In this document: positions 45,796 through 54,185 of the stretch, in pieces | Layout of the letters: each line of letters opens with the position of its first letter | How positions within the stretch are numbered: the first letter of the stretch is position 1 | Source of the DNA: Pseudomonas sp. CCC3.1 | Lineage (GTDB): Bacteria > Pseudomonadota > Gammaproteobacteria > Pseudomonadales > Pseudomonadaceae | Length of the DNA: 64,000 nt | Direction: 5' to 3' | Assembly: GCF_034347405.1 (NCBI RefSeq) | Contig: NZ_CP133778.1 | Span: forward strand, 1,488,001-1,552,000 | The notes under the pieces: model-generated | The model's input: the letters and a program-made list of their open reading frames with translations, nothing else | Told to the model about the DNA's origin: nothing | Databases searched by the model: none | Position numbers and translations under genes: made by a program

Positions 45796-46075
45796 AGCGA
45801 ATCCTTGCACAAAAGCGGGAGCGTCTACAAGCCGCAATATTTTATTACAAGCCGGAAAAGCGTTTCACCGAAGCCGTTTCACACCGCCAGCGCCATGAGC
45901 CGTTTGTCATCAAGATGCGAAGAAGAGTGACAGTCGAACTGCTCGCGCAGGCGGATGATGAAACTATCGGGAAAGCCGTAACAACGCGGGCTTCATCGCG
46001 TGCTCAAGTCTCGGCAAAGTACGAAGTAACAGCGGCGTGGATGTCTGCCATGCCGCTGAGGCAAGTGCAGAGGCT

Positions 46076-46846
46076 TTACTCAAGAACGGTTGGGTCGCGC
46101 CGGATTTCCTCGCGAGCCATGGCTTCCCACAGGAATGGAAACCCATTGGCATCGGTGCGTTCTCCGGTGGCCCGCGCGACGCTGGCGGGCAGAGGTGAGC
46201 CGCCGCCGAGCGTTTCTACATGCCAGGCCAGACGGCTGCGCCACTCCAGGGTGATTGCGCGCAAGTGCGCTTGGCGAATGCCGTTGGCCACGACCAGCAC
46301 ACCGTGGTTGGCGAGCAGCGCCCATTTTTGCGTGCCAAGGGCATCCACGACGGCGCGGCCTCGTTCCGCATCTTCAACCGTGCCCTGATACTCGTCATAG
46401 AGCACCGGGTCAGTGTCAACCAAGGCAGACGTCTGGTCATAGATCGGCGGAGTACGCCCAGCGACCGACCACACGGATCCCCACTGTGGATGGTTGTGGA
46501 TCACCACGCCGACATCATGCCGGGCGCTGTGTACATCAATGTGCAGGTTGATAGCTGGCGTGATATTCCACTCGCCCTCGATCACCTTGCCTTGCGGATC
46601 GAGGCGCACGATGTCCGAGGCGGTTACTTCACCCCAGGTGAGCTCCCAGGGGTTGGCCAGGTAAGTGCCGTCGTCCTGGCGCACGGTTATGTGGCCAGCG
46701 ATGTGGTCGTTATAACCCTCGCGATACAAAACCCGGCACAGCAATGCCACGGTCTGGTGCGGCGTCAATTCGGGCAACAGCGCATATCGACCTGGCTTGG
46801 GCGCGTAGCGAGCCAGCAATTCCTTGTTAAGCGAGTCCTTCAACAT
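46076..46846 (-). CDS. Class II aldolase/adducin family protein
   Basis: A 256-residue zinc aldolase-fold protein. The fold is shown by HIAGHITVRQDDGTYLANPW, the metal histidines in VVIHNHPQWGSVWS and ALLANHGVLVVANGI. Members cleave or epimerise phosphorylated or free hydroxyketo substrates such as fuculose phosphate. Start ATG 46846 has AGAGGAAAG upstream; the long frame beyond it runs into the dioxygenase gene. It lies 52 bp after the dioxygenase stop on the same strand, so the two are probably an operon. The substrate is unknown. Confidence 0.87.
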   Translation of the reverse strand: MLKDSLNKELLARYAPKPGRYALLPELTPHQTVALLCRVLYREGYNDHIAGHITVRQDDGTYLANPWELTWGEVTASDIVRLDPQGKVIEGEWNITPAINLHIDVHSARHDVGVVIHNHPQWGSVWSVAGRTPPIYDQTSALVDTDPVLYDEYQGTVEDAERGRAVVDALGTQKWALLANHGVLVVANGIRQAHLRAITLEWRSRLAWHVETLGGGSPLPASVARATGERTDANGFPFLWEAMAREEIRRDPTVLE

Positions 46847-46898
46847 GGTTCTTTCCTCTGGAGCGACGGTCACAAGCTGTGTTTGACCCAACAATGGT

Positions 46899-47738
46899 TC
46901 ATCCGTGGAAAGGCCCGCAGGCGAAAACCGAGGTGCGTTGCATGCGCCTTTGGTGCGGTTGATAGTCCAGGATGGCGTTGTGGAGCACGCTGCGGTTGTC
47001 CCAGAGAACCATGTCGCCGACGCGCCAGCGATGGCGGAAACCGAATTGGACGTGTTGGCAATGGGCATGCAGGTAGGCAAGGATCGCATCGCTTTCCGGG
47101 CTGGCCAGGCCGTCGATATGGGTGGTGTAGGTCGGACTCAGATACAGCGCCTTTCGGCCTGTCGTCGGATGCTGAATGACCAGCGGATGCAGGTGCCGCC
47201 GGTTTGCTTTGATGACCTCGACATAGCGCTCGTGCGTGACGACGTTTTGGCGCAGCGCGGCCGTCATTGGCCCGTTCATGTCGTGCCAGGCACTGAGGCC
47301 TTCGAGGTAGTGCTTCATGCGTTCGGACAGCGCGTCGTAGGCCGTGGTCATGCTGATCCAGCAGGTGTCGCCGCCACACGGCGGCAGGATCTGGGCGTGA
47401 GTCATCGTGACAATCGGTGGGGAGGGCAGAAAAGTCTCGTCGTGGTGCCACATATCCGCTCGATCTCCCAGCTTGGAGTCGATCACGGTGATCTGTTCAA
47501 AGCCATCGCCCAGGTTGGGGTAGAAGGTGTGGACTTCTGGTTCACCGAAATACCGTGCAATCGCCAAATGTTGCTCGGGTCTCAGTTCTGGGGCGTGCAG
47601 TACGATGGCTTCATGTTTGAACAGTGCCGCCTCAAGTGCAGCCAGCGTTTCTGGCAACACCAATGAAGTCGAATCCAGGCCAAGTACTTCGGCACCCAGG
47701 CTTGGGCCAAGCTGCCGGACGGTGAAATATGAAGGCAT
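46899..47738 (-). CDS. TauD/TfdA-family 2-oxoglutarate dioxygenase
   Basis: A 279-residue Fe(II)/2OG dioxygenase. Iron ligands: His98 and Asp100 in MWHHDETF, and the distal His in DNRSVLHNAILDY; the 2OG-binding Arg is in RRMQRTSVF. Members hydroxylate taurine, 2,4-D and other carboxylates or sulfonates. Start ATG 47738 (MPSYFTVRQL) is chosen because GGGAG lies seven bases upstream; a TTG two codons earlier is weaker. It is divergent from a TetR gene and followed by an aldolase, suggesting hydroxylation then aldol cleavage of one substrate. Confidence 0.88.
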   Translation of the reverse strand: MPSYFTVRQLGPSLGAEVLGLDSTSLVLPETLAALEAALFKHEAIVLHAPELRPEQHLAIARYFGEPEVHTFYPNLGDGFEQITVIDSKLGDRADMWHHDETFLPSPPIVTMTHAQILPPCGGDTCWISMTTAYDALSERMKHYLEGLSAWHDMNGPMTAALRQNVVTHERYVEVIKANRRHLHPLVIQHPTTGRKALYLSPTYTTHIDGLASPESDAILAYLHAHCQHVQFGFRHRWRVGDMVLWDNRSVLHNAILDYQPHQRRMQRTSVFACGPFHG

Positions 47739-47865
47739 GCACAATCTCCCGGTAGGGTTGGAACATCCGGTCTCAGGGGCGCATTGCTGCGCGTTTAGAC
47801 GTTGTCTGATTGACGAAAATGATCATACTCACGTCGCGACGGTTGATATATTCGCATTCGGAAAG

Positions 47866-47879
47866 CGACATAAATGTCG
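47866..47879. promoter_or_regulatory. Palindrome CGACAT-AA-ATGTCG in TauD/TetR divergent region
   Basis: 6-bp perfect arms with a two-base centre, 71 bp before the TetR start. A nearby GTCGCGAC (47833-47840) is also a palindrome. Either may be the TetR operator. Confidence 0.4.
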
Positions 47880-47949
47880 ATTAAGGCTTTGATTTAATTG
47901 AATAAAATAAATATAAGGTCGCGGCAATAGAGGGAGCCCTCGGATTTCC

Positions 47950-48630
47950 ATGAATAAGAAAGGTGATGAAACGACGATGGCCCCAAGGCCTTCGCCGGCG
48001 CAGTTGCCCGCGTTACGCAAACGACCATCCCAGTCACGCTCTCGCGCACTGGTCGATGCCGTGGAACAGGCGTGTCTGCGGATTCTGGATGAGGCAGGTG
48101 AGCAAGCGCTGACCGTCGCGCGGATCGCGGAAATATCAGGCGTCGCAGTCGGCTCGATCTACCAATATTTTCCCAATAAGGACGCGATCATTGCCTTGCT
48201 GTACGAGCGTGTTCTCGACGAGGAGTCCGAGGAGCTGCTGAAGGTGCGCGAAAGGTTGGTTGGCGTGCCATTGGCATTGGCACTGCGCGATATTCTGGCC
48301 AACATTATTCGCGTCGAAACACGCCTGTTCAAATTGAACAAGGCCTTTCACTTGCGTTACCACTCTGCCTTGCACCTGGGAAAGTGGCGCGGCTCTTACC
48401 ACACGACGAGTGACTTCATCGAAGCGACCTGGCTGCCGCTCCTGCGTCTGTATGACCATGAGATCACCACGGAGCACCCCGATTTGGCGGCTTATTTGCT
48501 CGGCCAGGGGTTGCGCAGTGTCATCAGGTCGGTGCTGGAGGATGTTCCGGCGCAACTGGAACACCCGGGCTTGCTCGACAGCCTGGTCGCCATGGCTATC
48601 GGCTGCCTGCGTCCATGCGCATTTGACTGA
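47950..48630 (+). CDS. TetR-family transcriptional regulator
   Basis: A 226-residue repressor-like protein. Residues about 30-80 form the TetR HTH: CLRILDEAGEQALTVARIAE and SGVAVGSIYQYFPNKDAIIA. The rest is an all-helical ligand domain. It lies between the divergent dioxygenase gene and a same-strand MFS transporter, so it probably controls one or both. The start is ATG 47950; an ATG ten codons later is also possible. The ligand is unknown. Confidence 0.9.
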   Translation: MNKKGDETTMAPRPSPAQLPALRKRPSQSRSRALVDAVEQACLRILDEAGEQALTVARIAEISGVAVGSIYQYFPNKDAIIALLYERVLDEESEELLKVRERLVGVPLALALRDILANIIRVETRLFKLNKAFHLRYHSALHLGKWRGSYHTTSDFIEATWLPLLRLYDHEITTEHPDLAAYLLGQGLRSVIRSVLEDVPAQLEHPGLLDSLVAMAIGCLRPCAFD

Positions 48631-48806
48631 GTCGGTCGCCATATCCGGCTCAATCTAATCTCGCGCTCAGGCTGTCTTCGATCCAATGGACTGCGGCGCA
48701 TAATGATGCTGATAAGGAATGGATCGAGTTTCTTATTTATCGCTTTTTCTGACGTCGCAGAATGCTGAACATGACGGCTCCAATAAGCATAAAAAAAGGA
48801 CCGTTC

Positions 48807-50156
48807 ATGACCGCACTCGCCGCCACCGACACTGCCGCCCAGGTGGTCAGGTCCAAGTATCGTTGGGTTGTTCTGTCTGTCATCGTCGTTGTTTACATGC
48901 TGGCCGCTGCCGATCGTGCCAACATCGGTATCGCTTTGCCCTACATCCAGAAAGAGTTCGGCGCAACCAATGCCCAGGCGGGCTTGCTGGTCAGCGCTTT
49001 TTTTCTGTTCTATTCCTTGGGGCAAATTCCAGCAGGTTTTCTGCTCAGCCGGGTGGGCGTACGTCTGGTTGCGCCCATCTCCATCGGTTTGACATCCATC
49101 GTCACATTGCTCATTGGAACCGCGAATAGCTTCGGGCTTCTGAAAATCTATCGCTCCGCACTCGGCGTTGCAGAGGCTGCTCTTCCGTTATCGATGCTCA
49201 GTACGATCAATCGCTGGTTTCCGGCACGAGAAAAAGGCCTGGCGACGGGCGCTTTTCTGTCGGCGGCCAAGATGGGCGCTGTTATCGCTCCACCCATTGG
49301 CGCTGCGTTGATCATGCTCGATGGCTGGCGGACGATGTTCTTTGCCTTCGCCATTCCGGGCGTGCTGATGGCACTGATCTGGTGGTGGCTGGTGCCAAAC
49401 GATCCGCGTGCTGGCCGTCGGGTTAACGACGCCGAGGCGACCTATATCGAAGATCAGCAGAGCACCAAAAAAGACCGCGCCCGCACTCACAAGAGCTTTG
49501 GGGCGCTGGACAAAGTGCTGCGCTACAAGCACACGCCTCGATTGGCAACGTCGCGGTCTGTCTTTGCGTCATGGAATATTTGGGGGTGCGGTCTTGGTTA
49601 TTTGTTGATGACCGGTGTAGTCAATGTGCTGCTCGCCTGGCTGCCAAAGTATCTAGGGGAAGTGAAGCATTTTGAATTGATGCAGATCGGCTTCGTTGCG
49701 GCTTTGCCCTTTGCCGGGGGGGTGCTGGGCAACATTGCCGGAGGCTGGCTGTCCGACACCGTTTTGGACCGTCGTCGAAAACCGACGATGATGATCAGCG
49801 CTGTGGCGACGTGTCTGATGATGATTGCATTGGTCTATGCACCTAATGATTTGCTCTCCGTCAGCCTGCTGTTGTTCGGAACCGGCTTTCTGTTGAACGT
49901 TGGCTACTCATCATTTTCCGTTTACTCCATGGGCCTGACCACGCGTACCACCTATCCGGTGGCGGCGTCTGTGGTCAACAGCGCCGGTCAGGCTGGCGGG
50001 GCCATGGCGCCACTGATCACCGGCATGCTCCTGGATAGCTATAGCTGGACTGCGGTCTTTATCTTCCTGGGCGTGTGCTCTCTGGCAGCACTGGTATTTG
50101 TGCTTTCAATTACTGAGCCCGCCAACCTCGACGAGTCAATGGCAAGCGCAGAATGA
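48807..50156 (+). CDS. MFS transporter, anion:cation symporter type
   Basis: A 449-residue transporter with 12 predicted TM helices. The signature DRANIGIALPYIQKEFG in TM1, NRWFPAREKGLATG, and GGWLSDTVLDRRRKP between TM8 and TM9 resemble the ACS family (phthalate, glucarate, tartrate and similar organic anions). ATG 48807 with AAAGGA upstream is chosen over 48762. It lies after the TetR gene and ends 67 bp from the convergent LysR gene. It would bring a carboxylate to the neighbouring enzymes; the substrate is inferred only by family. Confidence 0.88.
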   Translation: MTALAATDTAAQVVRSKYRWVVLSVIVVVYMLAAADRANIGIALPYIQKEFGATNAQAGLLVSAFFLFYSLGQIPAGFLLSRVGVRLVAPISIGLTSIVTLLIGTANSFGLLKIYRSALGVAEAALPLSMLSTINRWFPAREKGLATGAFLSAAKMGAVIAPPIGAALIMLDGWRTMFFAFAIPGVLMALIWWWLVPNDPRAGRRVNDAEATYIEDQQSTKKDRARTHKSFGALDKVLRYKHTPRLATSRSVFASWNIWGCGLGYLLMTGVVNVLLAWLPKYLGEVKHFELMQIGFVAALPFAGGVLGNIAGGWLSDTVLDRRRKPTMMISAVATCLMMIALVYAPNDLLSVSLLLFGTGFLLNVGYSSFSVYSMGLTTRTTYPVAASVVNSAGQAGGAMAPLITGMLLDSYSWTAVFIFLGVCSLAALVFVLSITEPANLDESMASAE

Positions 50157-50223
50157 ATCTTGCGCACGTTTGAGGATGCAGCCGTCTGGGCTGAGAAGGA
50201 GCATAACGGCCGTTTGCTCATTC

Positions 50224-51123
50224 TCAGCTTTGCAGTTGCCGCGAGAAATCGCACAGCTCGACAGCCCGAGCAGCCACTTCGCTCACGAAAGCCGAAGGCC
50301 GATCATTTCGATACATCGCCATGTAAGGGACAGAAGGCAATGCCGGGTCGGTGTTTATGATCGTCAATTTGCCTTCATCGACCAGCGGGCGAAAGCACTC
50401 CAGTGGAAGGTAAGTGACGCCCAGCCCGGCGGCGGTCAGCCCGAGCATGGCTGTAAGGCTGTCGGAGGACAGCATCTTGGGAAGTTCGATCCCCATCGTT
50501 CCCAGCCACTTGTTGACGAACAAGCCGGACCCCGACTTTTTGCCCTGTACCAGCAAGGGGTATTTGGCCAATTCGCCAAGCCCGACAACCCCTGAGTGTC
50601 CGATCAGGCCTGGCGCAGCCATCCATGCGTTTTCAACGATGGCGAGCGGGACTGAGGTGATCTCGGGTGCTGTGAATGTGTCCGGGATGATAATGAGGTC
50701 CACCAGATCATCCATGAGCTTTTCATGGAGGTTGCGGCTCATATCGACTTCAGCCTCCACGGTCAGTCCTGGAAAGTCCTTCACCAGTCTGGCAATCAGC
50801 CGGGGCAGCCATGTCAGCGCTGTCAGTTCGGTCACGCCCAGCCTGAGCCTTCGTGTCACGACGTGAGTGCCGTCCTTCAATGAAGTGATCCGTTCGGCCA
50901 GGATGAGCATTTCTCGCGCAATCACCAGCAGTTCTTCACCGGTCGCGGTGAGGCGTGCACCGCGCTGCGATCGATCGAACAATTGCAGGCCGGTTGATGC
51001 CTCCAGCTCCTGTATTCGCTTGGAGATGGCTGACTGCGTTGTATTGAGGTGTTCAGCCGCACGCTCGAAAGTCCCTAGACGTTCGATCCAGTGCAGTGCA
51101 AGCAGTTGCCGAAGGTTTATCAT
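50224..51123 (-). CDS. LysR-family transcriptional regulator (1)
   Basis: A 299-residue LysR regulator. The HTH is in INLRQLLALHWIERLGTFER and AAEHLNTTQSAISKRIQELE; the C-terminal ligand domain follows. ATG 51123 is chosen because AGGA lies six bases upstream; an ATG at 51129 is too close to it. It is divergent from the RraA-like gene, the normal arrangement for a LysR and its target. It is similar over its whole length to the LysR at 52814, so the two may be paralogues. Confidence 0.9.
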   Translation of the reverse strand: MINLRQLLALHWIERLGTFERAAEHLNTTQSAISKRIQELEASTGLQLFDRSQRGARLTATGEELLVIAREMLILAERITSLKDGTHVVTRRLRLGVTELTALTWLPRLIARLVKDFPGLTVEAEVDMSRNLHEKLMDDLVDLIIIPDTFTAPEITSVPLAIVENAWMAAPGLIGHSGVVGLGELAKYPLLVQGKKSGSGLFVNKWLGTMGIELPKMLSSDSLTAMLGLTAAGLGVTYLPLECFRPLVDEGKLTIINTDPALPSVPYMAMYRNDRPSAFVSEVAARAVELCDFSRQLQS

Positions 51124-51135
51124 TAACATTCCTGC

Positions 51136-51164
51136 TGGGCATGTTTGGGCATACGATAATATCG
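51136..51164. promoter_or_regulatory. Candidate LysR site: TGGGCAT repeats and CGATA-A-TATCG palindrome
   Basis: TGGGCAT at 51136 and 51146 (10-bp period) and the palindrome CGATAATATCG at 51154-51164 lie in the 99-bp divergent gap between LysR and the RraA-like gene. LysR sites typically have dyads of this kind. Confidence 0.4.
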
Positions 51165-51222
51165 CTTTTTCTATTTAGCAGTGTCTTTATCCTCAGAGCC
51201 ACACGCCATCTGAGGAACACCC

Positions 51223-51849
51223 ATGAACGCTATCGCCTCAACTTCAGAATTAACTACGTTGCTGGCTGCTTATTCTCGTACCTCGACCTCGATTATCAGC
51301 GATTGTCTGGATCGTCTTCCCGGGGCTCCGCTCAAGCCGTTTCATCGTATCGAAGGCACGATGGTCGGGGTTGCCCTGACCGTAAAAGTCCCGTGCGGTG
51401 ATAATCGCGCGATCCATCAAGCGTTGGAAATTCTGAGTCCGGGCCAGGTTCTGGTGGTGGATGGCGGTGGGGATATCAGCCGCGCATTGATGGGCGACAT
51501 CATGGCCGCAATCGCTGAAAAGCGCGGAGCAGCCGGCATTGTTGTAGACGGCGCCATTCGTGATCTGGCGACGATTGGCAAGGGCGGCTTCCCGGTGTTT
51601 GCCCGGGCTGCGTTCCATCGTGGCCCCTATAAAAACGGGCCTGGGGAAATCAATGTGCCTGTCAGCATTGGCGGGATGATGGTTTCACCGGGAGACATCG
51701 TTGTTGGAGACCACGATGGCATTGTGGCTTTCCCTGTATCGCAAGCAGAGGAACTGCTGCAGCGGTGCCTGAGTACCGAGCAAAAAGAAGCAGAGATGAT
51801 GGCGCAAATCGCGTCCGGAACTTACAAAGGCGCCTACGCGGCCAAATAA
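51223..51849 (+). CDS. RraA-like / 4-hydroxy-4-methyl-2-oxoglutarate aldolase family protein (1)
   Basis: A 208-residue RraA-fold protein. The family motifs are ISDCLDRLPG, QVLVVDGGGDISRALMGD, GIVVDGAIRDLATI with the substrate-binding Arg-Asp pair, FHRGPYKNGPGEINVPVSIG and GDIVVGDHDGIVAFP. Members either inhibit RNase E or, more often, act as class II aldolases or decarboxylases on 2-oxo acids. The GPGEIN form suits the aldolase group. It is followed by a 3-hydroxyisobutyrate-dehydrogenase-like gene 16 bp on, so they form an operon controlled by LysR. Confidence 0.87.
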   Translation: MNAIASTSELTTLLAAYSRTSTSIISDCLDRLPGAPLKPFHRIEGTMVGVALTVKVPCGDNRAIHQALEILSPGQVLVVDGGGDISRALMGDIMAAIAEKRGAAGIVVDGAIRDLATIGKGGFPVFARAAFHRGPYKNGPGEINVPVSIGGMMVSPGDIVVGDHDGIVAFPVSQAEELLQRCLSTEQKEAEMMAQIASGTYKGAYAAK

Positions 51850-51864
51850 ACGGAAACCCTAACA

Positions 51865-52734
51865 ATGAAAATCGGAATTGTCGGAGCGGGCGAAGTCGGC
51901 CTCACGTATGCGCGGCCATGGTCAGTGGCAGGGCATGAAATCATCTTGTGCGACTTGAAACCTTCAGCCACTGCCAAGGCATTTGCCGCAGAGCGAGGGC
52001 TGGAGATCGCGACATCAGTCGCCGCTATCGCTGCAGACTGCGACGTTGTCGTGTCGTGCGTATTCGGCACGGTTTCTCTGGCCGTGGCCGAACAGGCGCT
52101 CGCCACTATGCGCAAGAACGCGCTGTACATCGACATGACCACAGCGGACCCCGCTCAGATCAGAATCGCTGCCGAGCAGGCAGCGCAATCGGGCATCGTG
52201 TATGTCGATGTTGCAATTCTCGGTGCCATCGCGCTGACTCACGAAAAAACCAACTTGCTGGGAGCTGGTGTCGGAATTGATCGCGCGCAGAGCCTGTTCG
52301 CGTGCATCGGCGCACCGCTAAAGTCGGTCGAAGGGGGGGCTGCGGGCGACGCTGCTGCGCTTAAAATTTTGCGCAGCGTGTTTACCAAAGGCTTGGAAGC
52401 GTTAACGATCGAGTGCTTTATGGCCGCAGAAAAACAGGGTATCACCGACAAGCTGCACGACGCGTTGAGCGACATTGATCAAGCAAGCTTGCGCGATTTC
52501 TTGGGGGCATTGATCCGCACGCACGTCATCCATGCGCCGCGTCGTCTTAAAGAGGTCGAAGAGGCTGAGCGTCAGTTACGCGCCGCCGATATGCCGGTGT
52601 CGGTTCTGCCGGGCGTAAAAGAACTGTTTCAGCGCACGGCCGGGCAGATCGCTTCGAGCCCATTGGACACGACTGCGCCCACATTGGAGCAAGCGTTTGA
52701 GTGGCTCTTTAAAGCGAATGAGATCAATCGGTAA
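51865..52734 (+). CDS. 3-Hydroxyisobutyrate-dehydrogenase-like NAD(P)-binding protein
   Basis: A 289-residue beta-hydroxyacid-dehydrogenase-family protein. The N-terminal Rossmann motif is MKIGIVGAGEVGLTYARPW, and the segment LYIDMTTADPAQIR fits the substrate-binding loop of the family. The helical C-terminal domain has GGAAGDAAALKILRSVFTKG, where the catalytic Lys is expected in ALKILRS. The second Gly of the usual GLGxMG loop is Glu-Val here (GAGEVG), so cofactor binding may be weak but family-like. It likely acts on the product or substrate of the RraA-like enzyme. Confidence 0.82.
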   Translation: MKIGIVGAGEVGLTYARPWSVAGHEIILCDLKPSATAKAFAAERGLEIATSVAAIAADCDVVVSCVFGTVSLAVAEQALATMRKNALYIDMTTADPAQIRIAAEQAAQSGIVYVDVAILGAIALTHEKTNLLGAGVGIDRAQSLFACIGAPLKSVEGGAAGDAAALKILRSVFTKGLEALTIECFMAAEKQGITDKLHDALSDIDQASLRDFLGALIRTHVIHAPRRLKEVEEAERQLRAADMPVSVLPGVKELFQRTAGQIASSPLDTTAPTLEQAFEWLFKANEINR

Positions 52735-52761
52735 AAGATCCGATTTTTGAGCCTGGCTTTA

Positions 52762-52796
52762 TTGCAATCCGTTTTATCTAGCAGGACGGATTGCAA
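52762..52796. terminator. Inverted repeat between dehydrogenase and LysR (2)
   Basis: TTGCAATCCG (52762) and CGGATTGCAA (52787) are exact complements with a 15-base loop; no T-run follows. It probably marks the end of the two convergent transcripts. Confidence 0.5.
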
Positions 52797-52813
52797 CAGA
52801 GCCGTACGTTTGT

Positions 52814-53716
52814 TTAACCCGCAATCAATAGTTTGGAGAAATTGCAAAGCCTTTGCGCGATCACTCCAATATCTTGACTGACCCCTATCCAGCGGCCAGG
52901 TCTGTAGAGGGCGACATAGTTAATATCCGGTAATGGCGGCTCGCAATGTATTTCGCCTAAGTCGCCTCTTTCTAGCAGGTGCTGCAAACAGCGCTTGGGT
53001 AAATAGGACATGCCGAGCCCGGACATGGTCAACCCTACTTGTGCCAGCAAGTTGCTCGCAGTCACGGTGTTTGGAAAGTAGACGCTCTCATCTGCGAACC
53101 ATTTTTGATAGAGCAAGCCGGACCCTGATGAAGCCCCTTGGGCAATTAATTTTTGCTGGGAGAGTTCCTGTAAGTTCCAGGCGCGTTCGGTGTCCAGCAA
53201 CTTGGGCGAGCACATCCAGGCAAAATCCACAGTTTGCAAGGCGACGGCTATAGATCTGGAGTCAGAGAATATATCGGGCAAAACGACAAGGTCTAAATGG
53301 TCTTGTTCAAACTTGCGAAAAAGTTCAGCGCCGACTTCGACCACGGGCTCCAATTGCAGGCGAGGGTAGACCTCGCTCACGGCTTCAACCAGTGAGGGCA
53401 GCCAGGTCATGGCGGTCAACTCCGTAACGCCGATTCGATACCTGCCGACCAATGCCGTTTTATCACTGACCTCTCCGAGCATTTGATCGCGCCTATACAG
53501 CAGGTCGGTCGCGTGCTCCAGCAACAAAGAACCTTTTGTGGTCAGCCTGGCCGTTCGCCGAGTGCGATCAAACATCGCCACGCTGAAAGTATCTTCGAGT
53601 TCAACGATTCTTTTGGAGATTGCAGATTGGGACATATTTAACTTGGTTGCCGCTGCTTCGAAACTGCCTAGCTGAGCAATCCAGTAAAGCGCTTCTAATT
53701 GCTTGAACGTCACCAT
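52814..53716 (-). CDS. LysR-family transcriptional regulator (2)
   Basis: A 300-residue LysR regulator with HTH MVTFKQLEALYWIAQLGSFE and AAATKLNMSQSAISKRIVEL, then the ligand domain. It shares with LysR (1) the tracts RLTTKG/RLTATG, GVTELTAMTWLPSL/GVTELTALTWLPRL and the C-terminal end, so the two are recent-looking paralogues. Start ATG 53716. It lies upstream (divergent) of an aminotransferase with a 469-bp gap. Its target may be that gene. Confidence 0.9.
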   Translation of the reverse strand: MVTFKQLEALYWIAQLGSFEAAATKLNMSQSAISKRIVELEDTFSVAMFDRTRRTARLTTKGSLLLEHATDLLYRRDQMLGEVSDKTALVGRYRIGVTELTAMTWLPSLVEAVSEVYPRLQLEPVVEVGAELFRKFEQDHLDLVVLPDIFSDSRSIAVALQTVDFAWMCSPKLLDTERAWNLQELSQQKLIAQGASSGSGLLYQKWFADESVYFPNTVTASNLLAQVGLTMSGLGMSYLPKRCLQHLLERGDLGEIHCEPPLPDINYVALYRPGRWIGVSQDIGVIAQRLCNFSKLLIAG

Positions 53717-54185
53717 TTAGAGAAGCCTTGTTTATGTGTTGCCGTGTGGAAGTTGTGGCGAATAGCAAGCCGATTTTGTTATTTAAGAACGCTTTATCCA
53801 GCACCGAGGCCGCCTGATGCGAGACGATCCTTGCATCACCGGTTCGAACGTACAAGCGAGTTTTAAGCGTTAAAATACATCACTAAAAGTGATAGAAAAC
53901 CATAATTAAATGTCGCTAAAAGTATTCTTGTGAGGAGCCTAAGATCGACTCCGCGGTGATGATTCGCCATCGTTAAGGGCTCAGTTTCGTAGTTCCTCCC
54001 ACTGCCCCTCTACGCAGCAAGCTGAACCTTAGCGTTGGCGGCATGACCGTAAATCCAGAATGCATACGGCTGCAAAGCACGACGTTCTGGAAAAACACGT
54101 CAAGGCTGCGATTGACAGGGATCTGCTGATCCCTGTCGATCAATACCGCTTTGGCTCACATGAGTTTGCGGCGAGAAAAAATAAA
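53717..54185. other. LysR/aminotransferase intergenic region with strong hairpin
   Basis: 469 bp. The aminotransferase frame extends back to 54060 but that part contains a perfect hairpin, GACAGGGATC (54114-54123), TGCT, GATCCCTGTC (54128-54137), and no homology, so it is treated as leader. 53860-53930 is AT-rich and probably the promoter. Confidence 0.5.

Noticed and set aside
45915..46388. 157-codon plus-strand frame
   Set aside because: It overlaps the real aldolase gene on the other strand for most of its length and has no start signal.
54060..54185. 42-residue N-terminal extension of the aminotransferase
   Set aside because: It covers a perfect hairpin and is not like any aminotransferase N-terminus; the ATG at 54186 gives the family length.
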